This document shows positions 13,592-25,883 of a DNA stretch of 64,000 nt, piece after piece. Position 1 is the stretch's first letter, and the number at the start of each line of letters is the position of its first letter. The notes under the pieces are model-generated. The model searched no databases. It was not told the DNA's origin and saw only the letters and a program-made list of their open reading frames with translations. Made by a program: the position numbers and the translations under genes. Source of the stretch: Litoditis marina (lineage: Eukaryota; Nematoda; Chromadorea; Rhabditida; Rhabditidae); NCBI GenBank assembly GCA_964036275.1, contig OZ038435.1, forward strand, positions 15,899,920 to 15,963,919, written 5' to 3'.

Positions 13592-15493
13592 GTACGCGAA
13601 AATACATTGTATTTTACTGCAATCGCGTGTTCCAGGCATATTATTTATGAAATCTCCGAATAATTAAGAACACAGCAGAATAAACGCACACATGAGCGTT
13701 ACAAAAAAAACAAAGTCATTCATAAAACAACAGGCAAAATGTCCAACACATTACAAAGTATTGAAAAACAATTTTTTATCAAAATGTGAATTGCATCAGA
13801 TTGATATATTCAACGTAACAATCGTGTCGTGAGATCCACGCATTTCTCTTTTTTGCCGCAAGTTGCCAGATGTGAAAGAGCCACATTGTATAGGATAGAT
13901 AGGGTTCGCACTTTCGAAAGCAAGCCCATACGGCTATTTTACTCAATCCTAATGATATTGTAGTTTGATCCCGTTTTTTCGATCGAAATCCGTAAGTCAT
14001 GAATGTTTTAAGATCAAAACACAACTATATGTTCTAACTACCTTTTGTGTATGATGAAATAGACATATACGAAAAGCCTGTAGTTACTTGAAAAGGACAC
14101 TTGTAAACAAACTTGGGCTATGTAAAACGTATCACGTTTTATCACGTGACATTTTTCTCGTAATGTTCTGTTCAGATGTTGTATCTCCATTAATATCATT
14201 GTTTTCCAACTGTTTTCTTACCGAACACATTCAATATCGTTTTTGCAATAATCCAACATTATTTACTTCACTATCTCCGTTATCTTTCAGTATTACGGTT
14301 TTTGCTAATGATCTCTCAGAGAGATGCTATCATTCACTCGTTTTCAATTTTGATATGATTCTCGTTCAATTCATTTGAACTCTATTCGTCGGTCCAATTT
14401 TTGGAACCACATTTAGAGTTAGAATTTGCCCGAAGCCACAAAATCTTTCCGGGTTGTGTATATTTTCATTATTTATATGCTAATATAGATATCAAATTTT
14501 CCTACTTATCATAAGAATATCACAATATTTTATGAACAAATGAACAGCTTTACAAGCAGCATTCAAGATTGATAATAATCTTCCACTTTGCTTTCACAAT
14601 CACTTTTGCATACACAGAAAACTCCTGAAACGTTCATGATCACCTATAAGGAAATTGAATAGTCACGTGAACATCCTAAATCTAATGAGGCATCGTGCAC
14701 TTTGCCAGTGAATGTTTCTGAGTTCTGCTGTGTAACATGTTTCACGTGACTATGCAATCGCCTAACAGTAAAATAGTATATGAATTCCAGTTTGTTCAAT
14801 GGTTTCATTGAATAGTTTCTTATCTGAATTCGGTCCAAAATCGCCTTTGCAAGCACAGCTGCGTTATTAATCGATTCAAACCCCAAAAACCATGGTTGCT
14901 CACAAACTGCGCAAATCTATTCCAATTTTGTATAAACTTCCCAATTTAAATGTATTTGTGCATAAAACTCATTGATCCTACCCTTTTCTTACCCTATTCA
15001 CTTTCTATTTTGTATACTTTCCTGAGATTTTGTTCCTCACACATTTCAAGAGTTTTCTGATGTTTTCACAAGACCCACGTGGAAAATCAACTTTACCTTG
15101 TTTCGTTTCATTTTCTTTGTTTCACAACTTTTTCATTTCATATTTTCTCTTGGTAATACGAAATACATATATACAAAACACAAAATCTGCTGAATTGGCT
15201 GAGAATTTCGTCTCCTCGTTTATCCGATGCTGAAATATACGATTTGTATCCGTCATTCATTGATAATTTGGCTTATTTTCGACACATACGATTCAAAGCC
15301 AACTGTAGTGAAGTATTTATTTTTTTCACGCGATCTTTATATATTCTCTACTGTTACCGCTCACCGCTCTTGTCCTCCTGTTTTTAAACTTTTGAAATGG
15401 TACAATTGTACACTTTCTGCCACAAAAGTATGCCATATTTTTTATTTTCTATTTTCATTTCTCAATTTCATGTTATTACTCAACCAACCTGAT
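13592..15493. other. No gene seen (part of the giant intron, downstream of gene D)
   Basis: AT-rich, with a stretch at about 14690-14765 that is an inverted copy of sequence near 32940-33020 (shared GTCACGTGAAACATG and CGATGCCTCATT-type words). AATAAA-like hexamers on the minus strand near 15440 could serve the 3' end of gene D. No supported exons. Confidence 0.5.
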
Positions 15494-15924
15494 CAGGTCA
15501 TTGTTGTACTGCACCGAAGATGCATAGGTTGGCTGTTGAACGGGAACCTCCGTCTGAATTAGATAAAATAGTTATTTTGAGTTTGTACTCCAAACGGTTC
15601 AGTGTGGTAGACGATTACCTGAACTCACATAGAAACTTATAAAAAATGAATGTATTATTGCACACTCTTATGATTTTGCTTGTTTATCGCAGTTTTCGTG
15701 AGTCAGCTTTGGACTGGTAGTTATTTAGATTTATCTCAAAAAATTTTGTTAAGTATGTACATCTTCAACTATCCTAGGTATTTTTTCGGGTTCAAAAGCA
15801 TTTAGAAGAAGTTGGCATTTTTTCCACAATGAACGACCCACCTTTTCAATATCACAATAGTCAGAGTTGTAATGCAAATAAGGCCAATTAGGACCAGAAG
15901 ATAATAATAATAGTTGATGAAAGA
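15494..15924 (-). pseudogene. Vestigial membrane anchor and tail exons of gene D
   Basis: Immediately after the TAA of gene D (15925-15927) the same frame continues as an intact-looking helix (VLIGLICITTLTIVILK) that matches the transmembrane exon of gene C. It is followed by a preserved donor (GTGGGT) at the position used in C. Further on, about 15494-15558, a match to C's last exon (RRFPFEQPTYVSS in C) has lost one base, so the tail frame is shifted. Both changes are downstream of the stop, as expected once the region is no longer translated. Confidence 0.75.
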
Positions 15925-18378
15925 TTACTTCTTTTCCTCTTCGATTGGTTCTGTAATCGTTGAGTAGTACTCAATGAGTACAGAATAATGGAAAACTGGG
16001 GTTGTTGTCGTTGTTTTTGAAACGTGAAGTATATACAAATCATAAGTTCCTGTGATTAATTACATTCTCACTGTACATGAATAGTATATCTCGGTATTCT
16101 CCCTTCTTGTGAAAATACTCCCATTTTGTAGAGATTTAAGTGGTTCTATACATAATTGCAAATGAGTGAAAACTGATGTTCGATTTCCTTCGAGCATTGG
16201 AGTTTTCGAATATACCTGCTTTGTAGTGAACTATGAATCCTTTCCTAGTTACACTGTGGTCCGTTTTGAAATGAAGAGAAACAGTGTTGTTATTCTCAAT
16301 CAAAACTATTGGATCCACTTTGCGGCCAGCGAATCTGGAGAAGTTTTCGATAAGAAAATACAAAAAACTGCAATCAGGTGCCTTGCGTAGCTATTTCAAG
16401 AGTGCCTGGCTCTATTAAATTTCAACTTTGCGAAGATAAAAAACGGTTATCCTCAAAATGATAACGTTCAATTACATAATGTGAATACAATATTAATGAT
16501 GTACACATCAGCGCACTGTTGTTGACCTGTCATTGTCTGATGATTTTTCAACATGTTGACTCATTTACAAATTTGTATATGGAAGCGATGTTTTACGAAT
16601 GACAATTCTTGAGAACTTGTTTTGCTTCCAACTATAAAGATCCCCGAAAAATCCCCAGAGTGTTTGATAATCTCTCCTACTCATAGAGTTTTTCTGAATT
16701 CCAATTGAGTACTTCCAAGTGATCCGTGTAGGGCTCTGTATCGAATTCAGATATGTTCAGAACTAATCGATAACTGAAAGTAATCGATAATGAGCCGTGA
16801 TTCTGAGCCAGAATAAAAATTGTTGATGAATTTTGGTTCAAATTGAGCAAGGTCGATAATTTGGCAACTTCAACATAGGTTCAAGATTTCAGTTATAAGT
16901 CTTTAATACAAATTTACAACGATTTCAGAAAAATTTCGATTAGGCATAGCTGAGCTTAAAGTAGGACGATTATGTGGACCAATCTCGTGTCAACGGTCCT
17001 TTGAACTGCAATTGAAAAATGTATTGCAGTTTAAAGGACTGAATCGTTGCGAATGGACCACATAATCGTCCTACTGCAATAATATAAATAGATACTCCCG
17101 AAAGTGTTTCATAATAATTACGTCACTACAAAAACAGGTACAATCACCGTTCAATCGTACTACACTGCTAATTGCATCCATCTATAACTACAAGCGCCTA
17201 ACAGGGATACCATTCTTTCCATCTAATTTTTCTTTCTTTTATCCAACAATTGGAGTGCCACATTTCAAAATGTGGAAGGTCACATGTTGAATAAATCTAT
17301 TCTATTCTATTCTATTCTATTCTACTTTAACACTAGTGTTTCTCTCACGTACGCGGGTGTCCCGTTCACCTAAACGTGTCATTAGTACGTCATTTTTAGT
17401 AATGTAGTTTATTCAAAAAGAAATGTAAGATCATAATTTCACTCACCCCTCCTCTGCCCTTATATTGTGAACACAGTCGACATCATCGCAATAGTCATTC
17501 GGATAGTTGGGAGACGTCAGCTGATTCCACTCCGAGGTAGCCGTGTTTTCACGTAAATCACACGCACAATCTGAAATTTGGTTACATCTATAGTGAGTGC
17601 CAAATTTATAATATTCAGCCTCACACCGGGATCGAACCTGCGAGCAAAAGTTTTGGAGCGCTAACCACTGCGCTATTAGAACACATAACGAGTAAACTCC
17701 AGGAATCGAAGACATGTGTGCATACTCAGCGGAAAGTGAGATATACAGTACCCTCCCGCCTTTCCGTTGACAACGACTATCGGTCATGACGGATACGTCA
17801 TTGGAAAAAGATTTCGGTTTCCTTGATTTTTCCAATCATCTAAGTAAATCAAAGTTAGAGCCCAATCATTTATCCAAACTTGTTTTAATCACGTGGATAG
17901 TGAAGAATCAGTTAATAGTAATTCTTGTGAAATTTGTCTAGCTCCTCAACGTTCAACTAACATGTGATGGGAGCCCAAGTAATGTTGAGGTTGGTTGGTT
18001 TTCCAGCAGGTTGCGGGTCCTCCATGTTCCTTTGGAATCGAATTTGCACCGCTGGACTGAGCGTGAGACGCTCGAACTTTTTCGCGCCATCTTCATACGT
18101 GTATCTGAATTTTTGCGAAAGATGACAGTTGTCCTATTTTCATCTATTTCTTCAAAACTACTTTGTTCCCAATTGTTTTGAAGAAACTCTCTAGTACGGT
18201 ATCTAGTTTATTGCCTCATGTATACTGGCAGAAATCATCTCTGACCAAGCTTTGTCATTGAACTCGACGTATACTTGATAAAATGAGATAGTGAACTCAT
18301 ATGATGAGGCATTCTGCGAAGTGTAAGGAATCAACAAAACTGCGAGTGAGTTCTAGATGTATGCTGTAGTCGTCTACT

Positions 18379-18454
<76 letters not shown>

Positions 18455-21400
18455 GTATTTATGTTTTTTCATCCAACTTGGACGGAATTTAAGCAGAGCA
18501 CTGCGTCAGGCTACAAACTTCGACTCGAATGTGCCAATGAAACTAAGCAAACGTATTCCAGACGCGGTAGTGAGTTCCGAAGTTCTCATGAGATTCTATT
18601 GACTACTATGTTAAGAATAAGTAGCTCACAGGAAGCTCATGAGGTGCTCATGAAATTCTCATGACAAAACCATGTGAGCTTTTCCTGAGAGTCGATGCCG
18701 CCGCCAGCATTTCTAGTAACCCTATATTACCCCAGCGGTTGCGAACCTCAGTTTCTGCTTCCTGCTTTCAATTTCCAATTGGTCACCATCCGTATTCAAT
18801 TCGAGCCTCAACACCATTCGAAACAGCTAAATTTCGGTGATTAATCATTGAACTGTAGTTTTACATACGCTTCTGAGTTCTCCATTTCAACGTTCTCAGG
18901 TAGCAATTGATATCATTATGTCGCACATTGGTAGAAAATTCCAATATTTCCCATACAATCTCCGTCTAAGCAAAAAAAAAACGTTTCAATCGAAGTTTTT
19001 TGCTATTCGGGATCACCATTGACGTGTTATCGTCATAATATGGTGAAACCTGAATGTTTTTGGAGTATATATTTTTTCAATCATGAACAATTAAATAATG
19101 CATAGTTTATATTACGAATAATGTGTTACGGATGTACAACTACTCACTTTCGACCAACGACTGGACGGAATTTCATAGATGCAATCCATCTGTGTACAAT
19201 GGAAAGGGATGGACAGAGCTATAGATCCCTCACTACGCATCGTTTTCCCAATGGAACAGACGCAGTCTAGAATAACGTTATCTCTCTCTTTCTTTCTCTC
19301 TCTCTCTTACTCTCTTACTCTCGCTCTTCCTATCTTTATTATTTTCATTGATCCTTACTAGCGCTCCGCGCTCTTTCTCTCTCCCTTTTTTCTCTATCAA
19401 CCGTCGTTTTATCGTCAACCCTCACCATGTGGTACCAGAATCCTCTGTACAGTCATGTTATATCCGTGATTTGTCATTTGTTGTGACGAAGTGAACGTGG
19501 CATTCAAAATTTCACTCACGAACGTTCGTTTGTTGTTGAAATAATCTTTCGCGGAGTAACTTAAAATTGTAAATTTGAGGATAACAAAATATATCGATTG
19601 TAGTTTGATCAGACACAAATGGTTTTTGTCTCTCTGAGCCACCCACCTCCCAGTGTAGTAGACGTTGATGCAAGTGGACCAGAGTATCACATTAAAGAAG
19701 GACGATTATGTGGTCCAAGCTCAACGCTTCAGTCCTTTAAACTACAACGCATTTTTTAACTGCAGTTTAGAGGACCGTTTACACGGGATTCGTCCACATA
19801 CTCGTCCTACTTTAACCTCGTATGAAGGAGGAGCATTGTGTAGGATAAGTAGTACTTATAATAGTACTAATATTAGCAATAATAGTAAGTATTTGTCAAT
19901 AGAATGATAAACCAATGTTAAATCACGAAATGAAGAAATACCAATACGAATAAGTCCCGTACCTCATAGATTGATCGCCGAATTTGAATACCATTGAATC
20001 TTTGGTAGAGCCGCTGCTCAAATAGTTGATGATAACATGAAATACGGCCAGCTGATGCTTGGATTCGGCCGGCTCCAGCTCAAACGTCGCTTCACAGCCA
20101 AAACTGGCGCAGAACTGGTTGGGAAAACCAGGAGAAAGCGAGGAAACGGAGTCGTTTCCTTTCAGAACAATCGTCTTTGAATCACATTTACACGCTGCAA
20201 AAATGAAATGAGTTCTCACCGTGGTAGTGTGATAAAAGAACGTGTAAGGCCGCTCTAATACTTTTTACATGGGCGTTTAACGCCGGCGGTAATGTGGAGA
20301 ACACATGCATGCTCATCGACTTTATTGGCGTTAACGTCGGCGTGAATAAATACGATCTTTTTTTCACTAAAAAAATGTTTTGAACATAAGATTCAACTCA
20401 CGATCATAGTCCAAAGTATAATATTGGATTGTCGGAGCATCATGCGAAGCTCGATACGATGCTTTAGAAGGTAAATCCAGATCAATTGCGTTACCAGTAG
20501 ATATCCACAGGTGTTTAGAATTAGAGGTTCTAGAAACGAGTTCAAATAAAAGCATTGGACAGAGAAATACGCAATTTTTTCACAAAAACAAACTCCCAAG
20601 TTTCGAATAACAAGCGTGAAAAATCACAGAATACCGGAGACAATTCTGGGTGTGGAACGTGGAATATTGTTAAAATGAAGGATAAGAAAAACGTTGATAA
20701 GCTCGGAAAATGGCAGATTGATATTGTATAGCTTTATTGTTCTTAGAATAATGATTATATCCAAAAAAATATGTGCTCACGCGGCTATTTCTGTTTCTCC
20801 GCTCTCCCTTACTTCCACCACGTAGTCGCTGTATGGACTGGACATATTCAGGACTATGTGTTCACCTTCTTTGGCTTGAATACGGTACACACAATCTGAA
20901 TTTGTGTTGTAAAAAAGGTAAAAACAACCACTACCACAGATTTTTAGAGTTTTTTGAAAAACATCCACATAGTGAAATACTTGTGAAGTACTTGGCGCAC
21001 TGTCGAATTCTCTGAAAAGAGTGAGAAATCTACGAGGGTTCTTTCCGTTACATAATTGAATCGCTATGTTAAGCATACATTCTATCTGAGAGCGAAAATT
21101 GGGTTGGAAGATGAACGAAACTGAGTATCTACGCAGAAGCATCCCTTGCTTGCCTACGCATCCTGCGTCTATCGCTTCTGCGCACTATTTTGCGTGGCTC
21201 GTATGCCGGCCGGATGTGAGAGCAGAGAAATAGCGTATGTTTGAGGAGAGGCAGGTTGGAATAGAGATACCTTTCATGAATCTAGACTGAAAAGCTGAAT
21301 TTTCCATTCGCATGCATAGGTATGAACTTACTTGAAAAGGAGCTAGAAATAGGAAATTAACGTAATCCGAATACTGAGCTAGGACAATTGCACCCATCAT

Positions 21401-24400
21401 GGTGAAACTCAGTAACCTCATAATGATGGGTAGAACGAATCGAAACCAAAAGTGGCTGTCAAATTTATAAATTTATGTCTCTTAATGGAATCGAACCTTC
21501 GAGCAAAAGATTTGTAGCAGGCCACTAATCACTGCGCTATAAGGGGACAAAAAGGACATGTTTCGGAATCGAAGACATAGGTGCGTACACAGCGAAAAGT
21601 GAGATATACAGTACGCTCCTGCCTCCGTTGGCGACTACTATAAGCCGTCTCAGTTCGATTCCTTCTTTGTAGTTTGATTCCGATACACACCATAACTTAT
21701 GATTGACCAAAAAGCAATGAAATCAAACTACAACACCATAATATTTGAGATGTTCTGTGTAGTGAAACGTTTTCCCGACCTCCGCTGAAACGTTTTCCTT
21801 TGAGCCCACTTTTGAATAGCAAAACACCTATATTCGAATACTGTGTCATAATTAGTTGGTATCTGGTGTACACACTTTTTCGTTTGTTTTCCTATCTAGA
21901 CTCAATAATTGAACTCGTTGTATTGAACTGTACCAACTCACCTGAATCGAATAACGTTTTGTTCAGTGGTAGAGTCGTCGGGGTGAAGTTGCTCCGCAGA
22001 AATGGGTATGGACAAATGGACTCTGAGTCTTAGATTAAACAGTTATAATTGTATTTTTCGAGGGATTATGTTGATTAAGATGAACCTCAGCATCTTGACA
22101 CATTGTTGCGTTTTGTTGTCTGAGCCGAACACGAAGTGGTGCCATGTTTTAGAAACAACTGAGGACGGCATACCACCGGAACGTCACCACCCTAGACATA
22201 ATTGGACTAAATCACGTAACGTAACGGGACGGAAACTTTTCTTCATTCAGCACTAACCAGTATTACTATCAATCATGTCACTAACATCTAAGGTCGTTGT
22301 GTTTTGAAAATCAATGCTATCGATTTATTTATTTCTTGAGACCTTAAGTGGGAGAGCGGAATTCCGTGGATATTTAACTATACAGCCTGTCTACTGAAGA
22401 TGGAAGTTTACATCTAGGGCTTTTTGCCGAAAACGTTTCCGGAAAGAGTTACATTAACTTGAAAAAGTGCGTCGCCACAATAAAACATCTCCCAAACTCG
22501 TGTTTGGTTTGAACAACAAACTCAACAATAATTATGACAGTTTTGCTAAATTCTATGGTTCCTTTAGCAAACTGTTCGTGTTCAAATTTTGTCCCAACTC
22601 AGGAGTCTTTTCTCCGCGGCATAAAGCGATTTTCGAGCGTAGTAGCAAATATAAGAGCAACGGTTCACTTTCATCCTCTGATTTTTCATCAGAGTCTCAC
22701 TTTCTGCCGTAAAAAATAGTTTTTCAATAAAAGTAATAGCTGATCTAACCGTTTGTTCTCGAAAACGTCATCTTGAAGCCGGAGAATGTATCACTGGTGT
22801 CCGTAGTCATATGGAAGGATAATCCCACTCCTTTTCGAACTGTGAAATAGTGCCCAGCAATACCACGGAGCCCGGACCATCTGCATAGTTGGAACATTGA
22901 ACAAAAACAGTCCACCGTTTTACCTAACACCATAAACTCGAATAGTAAGAGCTGCGATACATATTTGAGTACGTATGCTATAATATCCCTGCATCTTCAT
23001 CCCATCTTGCGTCTCCTCAAGCATGCGCTATTTCTCTGCTCTTACATTATTGAGGCAGAGCGAGAGACGCACGGTGGGATGAATGTGCCGGGATCTTCTA
23101 GCATACGTACTCTGATACATATAGCTGTGACTAGAGAATGTTCAACGACTTTTCACTTCCGACGTTAATTAACACAAAATGATCGTACAAGTTTGGGATA
23201 TAATTTCTATGCTCAAGCTGATCTGCGCCTTTGAAGATGACCAAAAAGGTTCTCTGAGTTGTGCTTGAGCGTGACTGGCCATAAAGTTTTTTAAACTTTT
23301 TTAAAGCAACCTTATCTGTACGTGTAGCCCTATAGTGCGTGCCAAACTTATAAAATAGCCGCCTCATGTGAGACTCGAACCGGGTTTAAAAGTTTTGGAG
23401 GCGCGAACGCTAACCACTATACCAACTGGGCTTGTTCTAGTAGCGTGAACGAATCGAATATATGTGTTCTTACACAGCGCAAAGTGAGATATACAGTACA
23501 CCATTGCCTTTCTGTAAGCGACGACTATAACTCGCTGTGTTTGTAGTTGAATCACATAACAAAGTATGCCGTGTCGCAAAATTAAACTACAGCGAGAGTT
23601 CGACGACAACGTATCTGAATTCAGAAATACCTGCCGAAGAACACTTTGTGCTGTGTGTTGTTGATAGCGTCATATTGATGAACTGTCAGGAAATCATGTT
23701 CTCCTTCCAAGGAAAATGATTCTATTTCCAGTGCAATTCCCATGTCTGACCTCGGTTCGATCTTAAAGTAGGACGATTATGTGGACCAATCCCGTGTCAA
23801 CGGTCCTTTAAACTGCAAGTGGAAAATGTATTGCAGTTTAAAGGACTGAAGCGTTGCGATTGGACCAAATAATAGTCCTTTTTTAACACAGACCTTCACT
23901 ACGAAAAACCAAAGACAAACCAGTGTCTCGTCGAACGTACGCAATTTCTCTGCCTTTACGTCCCGCCGGGGTGTGAGTAGCGCGAATTAGCTCGCAATGC
24001 GAGGCAGGTAGAGTATAATAGCGTTTGGGGTATCAAAAACGTATCACAATCGAGCTAGAATCCGAAACAAACCATTTGAGAACAATTATACTCAATGTAA
24101 CATGAACATTTTAGCATGTGGACTAAATGTTCCCTCCTTGTGCAGTGGTGAATTGCTGTTCATAATTAACGTGTTTAGGAGTACAATTATGATGTGATGA
24201 GCATACATCATTTTGTAGAGAGTTTTCAGTACCTAATTGATTTGTTGAAATTTACAGAACTATTGGAGAAGCAGAACAATTTCTCTTTCATCGACTATAA
24301 TAACTATACTCTTGTCCTGGTCGGACTTATTTGCATTACAACTCTAACTGCATTACAAAAGTTCTCATTTCGGAACGTCTCTACGACCATTCAATTTGAA

Positions 24401-24860
24401 ACTTCACCAACTTCGTATGTGCAATCTAGGTTGTTACAGTAGTTCCGTGGATAGTTGGGGCTCTTTATGACTCCTTCCTCAATATCTTCTCCATAAGTGA
24501 AATGATTGCAGTTGCAGTGGGAAACCACACCATTTATCTCTAGAATGGTTTCAATGGTTCATGAGAACGATGGTAATGAGAAATATCGCTATTCCTTGCG
24601 AAACTTTTGTCGGAAAAATAAAAAAGTTTGAAACATTTATTACTTCGAAAAGTTCGAGTTCAGTCAAACATGCTCAAGTCACTAACATCGCTATTAGAAT
24701 TGTTCTTCATCTCTTCATTTCTGAAACTATTGTTATTAGGTTCGAACGAAAAAATATTTCAATAATAATATTAAGAGTTATAATACCATCAATCAATTTA
24801 CTTTTTTTTCGTAAACTTACGAACTGAGTAGATAATAACAGCGAGTAGGAACGGTCTCAT
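15925..24860 (-). CDS. Gene D: five-module CUB-like protein, membrane anchor lost (609 aa, probably secreted)
   Basis: Sixteen exons: 24860-24821, 24539-24412, 23761-23631, 22880-22750, 22028-21942, 20895-20781, 20529-20402, 20194-19963, 19559-19426, 19266-19148, 18826-18747, 18104-17962, 17570-17447, 16773-16681, 16334-16216 and 15950-15925. The protein starts MRPFLLAVIIYSV (signal peptide) and then has five Cys-containing CUB-like modules (about residues 20-143, 144-253, 254-375, 376-489 and 490-601). Hallmarks are SPNYPRNYC in module 1, SPGFPNQFC in module 3 and SPNYPNDYC in module 5. It ends PIEEEKK-stop directly before where the paralogue has its transmembrane helix. The nearest relative is gene C, with introns partly alignable. 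Exon 3 uses an acceptor at the edge of a MITE. The CUB-like family is known from nematode secreted and surface proteins, many responsive to pathogens; a role here is inference. Confidence 0.85.
16956..17075. mobile_element. Palindromic MITE, family M1 (copy 2)
   Basis: Starts TTAAAGTAGGACGATTATGT and ends ATAATCGTCCTACTG, with a short central loop around AATTGAAAAATGTATTGCAG. It lies in the intron between exons 13 and 14 of gene D. Confidence 0.85.
17285..17325. repeat. (ATTCT)n pentanucleotide microsatellite
   Basis: About seven TTCTA units in a row in an intron of gene D. A shorter run of the same unit occurs near 11050. Confidence 0.9.
17589..17780 (-). mobile_element. tRNA-like repetitive element, family S (copy 1)
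   Basis: About 190 bp, bounded by TATAGT and ACTAT. Read on the minus strand it contains an A-box-like TAGCGCAGTGGTTAGCG and a B-box-like GGTTCGATCCC about 40 bp later, the order and spacing of a tRNA gene. It lies in an intron of gene D, just upstream of exon 13. Confidence 0.75.
18379..18456. repeat. (AT)n microsatellite
   Basis: Nearly uninterrupted TATATA run of about 75 bp in an intron of gene D. Confidence 0.97.
19276..19400. repeat. CT-rich tract in a gene D intron
   Basis: TCTCTCTTTCTTTCTC-type sequence between exons 9 and 10 of gene D. A similar CT-rich tract occupies the equivalent intron of gene C (29580-29715), so it probably predates their duplication. Confidence 0.85.
19692..19815. 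mobile_element. Palindromic MITE, family M1 (copy 3)
   Basis: TTAAAGAAGGACGATTATGT at the left end, CTCGTCCTACTTTAA at the right end, palindromic body. It sits in the intron between exons 8 and 9 of gene D. Confidence 0.85.
21449..21642 (-). mobile_element. tRNA-like repetitive element, family S (copy 2)
   Basis: Shares the AAATTTATAAATTT block, the GGAATCGAACCT (B-box complement) block, the AGTGAGATATACAGTAC block and the right end GGCGACTACTATA. The left end is more diverged. It lies in an intron of gene D. Confidence 0.7.
22969..23112. mobile_element. Foldback element, family F (copy 1)
   Basis: Inverted ends GTACGTATGCT and AGCATACGTAC flank a partly palindromic body with CATCTTCATCCCATCTTGCG on one arm and its approximate complement on the other. 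A second copy lies at about 60648-60804 and a diverged one at about 21140-21260. Intron of gene D. Confidence 0.7.
23331..23529 (-). mobile_element. tRNA-like repetitive element, family S, variant b (copy 3)
   Basis: TATAGTGCGTGCC at the left end and GCGACGACTATA at the right. The interior GACTCGAACCG and GCTAACCACTATACCAACTG are complements of B-box- and A-box-like sequences. The variant is shared with the copy at 27112. Intron of gene D. Confidence 0.75.
23763..23888. mobile_element. Palindromic MITE, family M1 (copy 4), abutting a splice acceptor
   Basis: Begins TTAAAGTAGGACGATTATGT two bases from the first base of gene D exon 3 (23761) and ends near CTTTTTTAACA. Read on the minus strand its end, CTACTTTAAG, is the only AG available at the exon start. 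In gene C the equivalent acceptor is CGTTCAG. Confidence 0.85.
24057..24361 (+). pseudogene. Inverted copy of a CUB-like membrane-anchor exon inside gene D
   Basis: On the plus strand, opposite to gene D, an acceptor-like AAATTTACAG is followed at about 24253 by a frame reading ELLEKQNNFSFIDY and then VLVGLICITTLT. This is nearly identical to the transmembrane exon of gene C (26275-26167). Flanking DNA, such as GTGCAGTGGTGAATT and TGTGGACTAAATG, also matches the intron upstream of the C exon. Homology stops after CTCTAACT. It lies between exons 2 and 3 of gene D and cannot be spliced into D's transcript because of its orientation. Confidence 0.8.
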
Positions 24861-24953
24861 TTTGAAAATGGGCCAGTTTTGTTTAGATTCCGTCTGTTAG
24901 TATCGAGTTTCATCTCGTTTCACCCGTGGGTGGGCCGTGATAAACAAAATACC

Positions 24954-25147
24954 ATAGTGAGTGCCAAGTTTATAAATTTCTGTCGCTCGCCGGAATCGAA
25001 CCTGCTAGAAAAAGTTTGTAGCAAGACGCTAACCACTGCACTATTAGAGCACATTACAGGCAAGCTTTATAATCGAAGACATGTGTACGTACACAGCGAA
25101 AAGTGAGATATACAGTACCCATCCGCCTTTCCGTTGGCGACGACTAT
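24954..25147 (-). mobile_element. tRNA-like repetitive element, family S (copy 4)
   Basis: ATAGTGAGTGCC at the left, GGCGACGACTATA at the right. On the minus strand it has TAGTGCAGTGGTTAGCG (A-box-like) and GGTTCGATTCCGGCGAG (B-box-like). It lies just upstream of the gene D start. Confidence 0.8.
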
Positions 25148-25542
25148 ACCACTGTTTTAGGACTGTTTTGTCGAAAATTTCCATTGATAGAAAACAGGTA
25201 AACTTTAATGAGCGTTAAAATAATGTTTTGGAAACAAAAAAGCTATTCGTTTCATTTTTAGTGTTCATTCTGCAGCTCAATGTTCTTCACCAACATTGCA
25301 CCTGTACGGTTTGTGGGAAACCCGAGATATTTTGAGTCACATCGGACTCAAAACTACAAAACTCGTGGTTTGTGTAATTTGGAGACCCGAAGGAGAGAAC
25401 TTGAGAACTTTCTTATTTATTTTTATTAAATTTCATATCCAAACAAAGCAAGTATTCTTGTCTGTAGTGGTTCTTCCTTTTCATCCGATACTGAAAAGTA
25501 GTATCAGTTAGAGGTAACATTGACCGATATAGTGTAAAACTA

Positions 25543-25567
25543 AGTATTGATTGATTGATTGATTGAT
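25543..25567. repeat. (ATTG)n microsatellite
   Basis: About six tandem ATTG units between genes C and D. Confidence 0.95.
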
Positions 25568-25872
25568 TTATATACATGCAAGCATGTGAAATACATAGAG
25601 AAACAGAAAGCACATAAAAACAACTGAATTTGAGCAAAGCAAAAGTATGAAAGAACAATGAAACTTTTCGAACGTTGAAATAGTGACCAGCGATACCACA
25701 AAGCCAAACGTCACATTGTTTCAATGAAGACTAGAGAATCGAACACGTAGGCAGCCCTTGTACGCCGGCGTTCTATTTTCGCGCTGACGTCTTTTTTCAC
25801 TATTCATACTCGTCTACTCTCATTCTACACTGAAACTTTGTCAACACCGGAAACACCCTATCTTATTTTCTT

Positions 25873-25883
25873 TTTATTTTATT
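25873..25883 (-). promoter_or_regulatory. Overlapping poly(A) signals right after the gene C stop
   Basis: On the minus strand two overlapping AATAAA hexamers (AATAAAATAAA) begin one base after the TGA at 25884-25886, implying a very short 3' UTR if used. Confidence 0.55.

Larger units (their letters stand above)
24861..25883. other. Intergenic region between genes C and D (about 1 kb)
   Basis: Contains a family S element at 24954-25147 and an (ATTG)n run at 25543-25567. It is the likely promoter region of gene D. No further exons were seen. Sequence just upstream of the D start (GTTTAGATTC, GTATCGAGTTTCA) is shared with the region upstream of gene C, suggesting duplicated promoter sequence. 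Confidence 0.6.

Noticed and set aside
17443..17835. 130-codon minus-strand frame
   Set aside because: It is gene D exon 13 fused by read-through to the upstream tRNA-like element; only 17570-17447 matches the paralogous exon.
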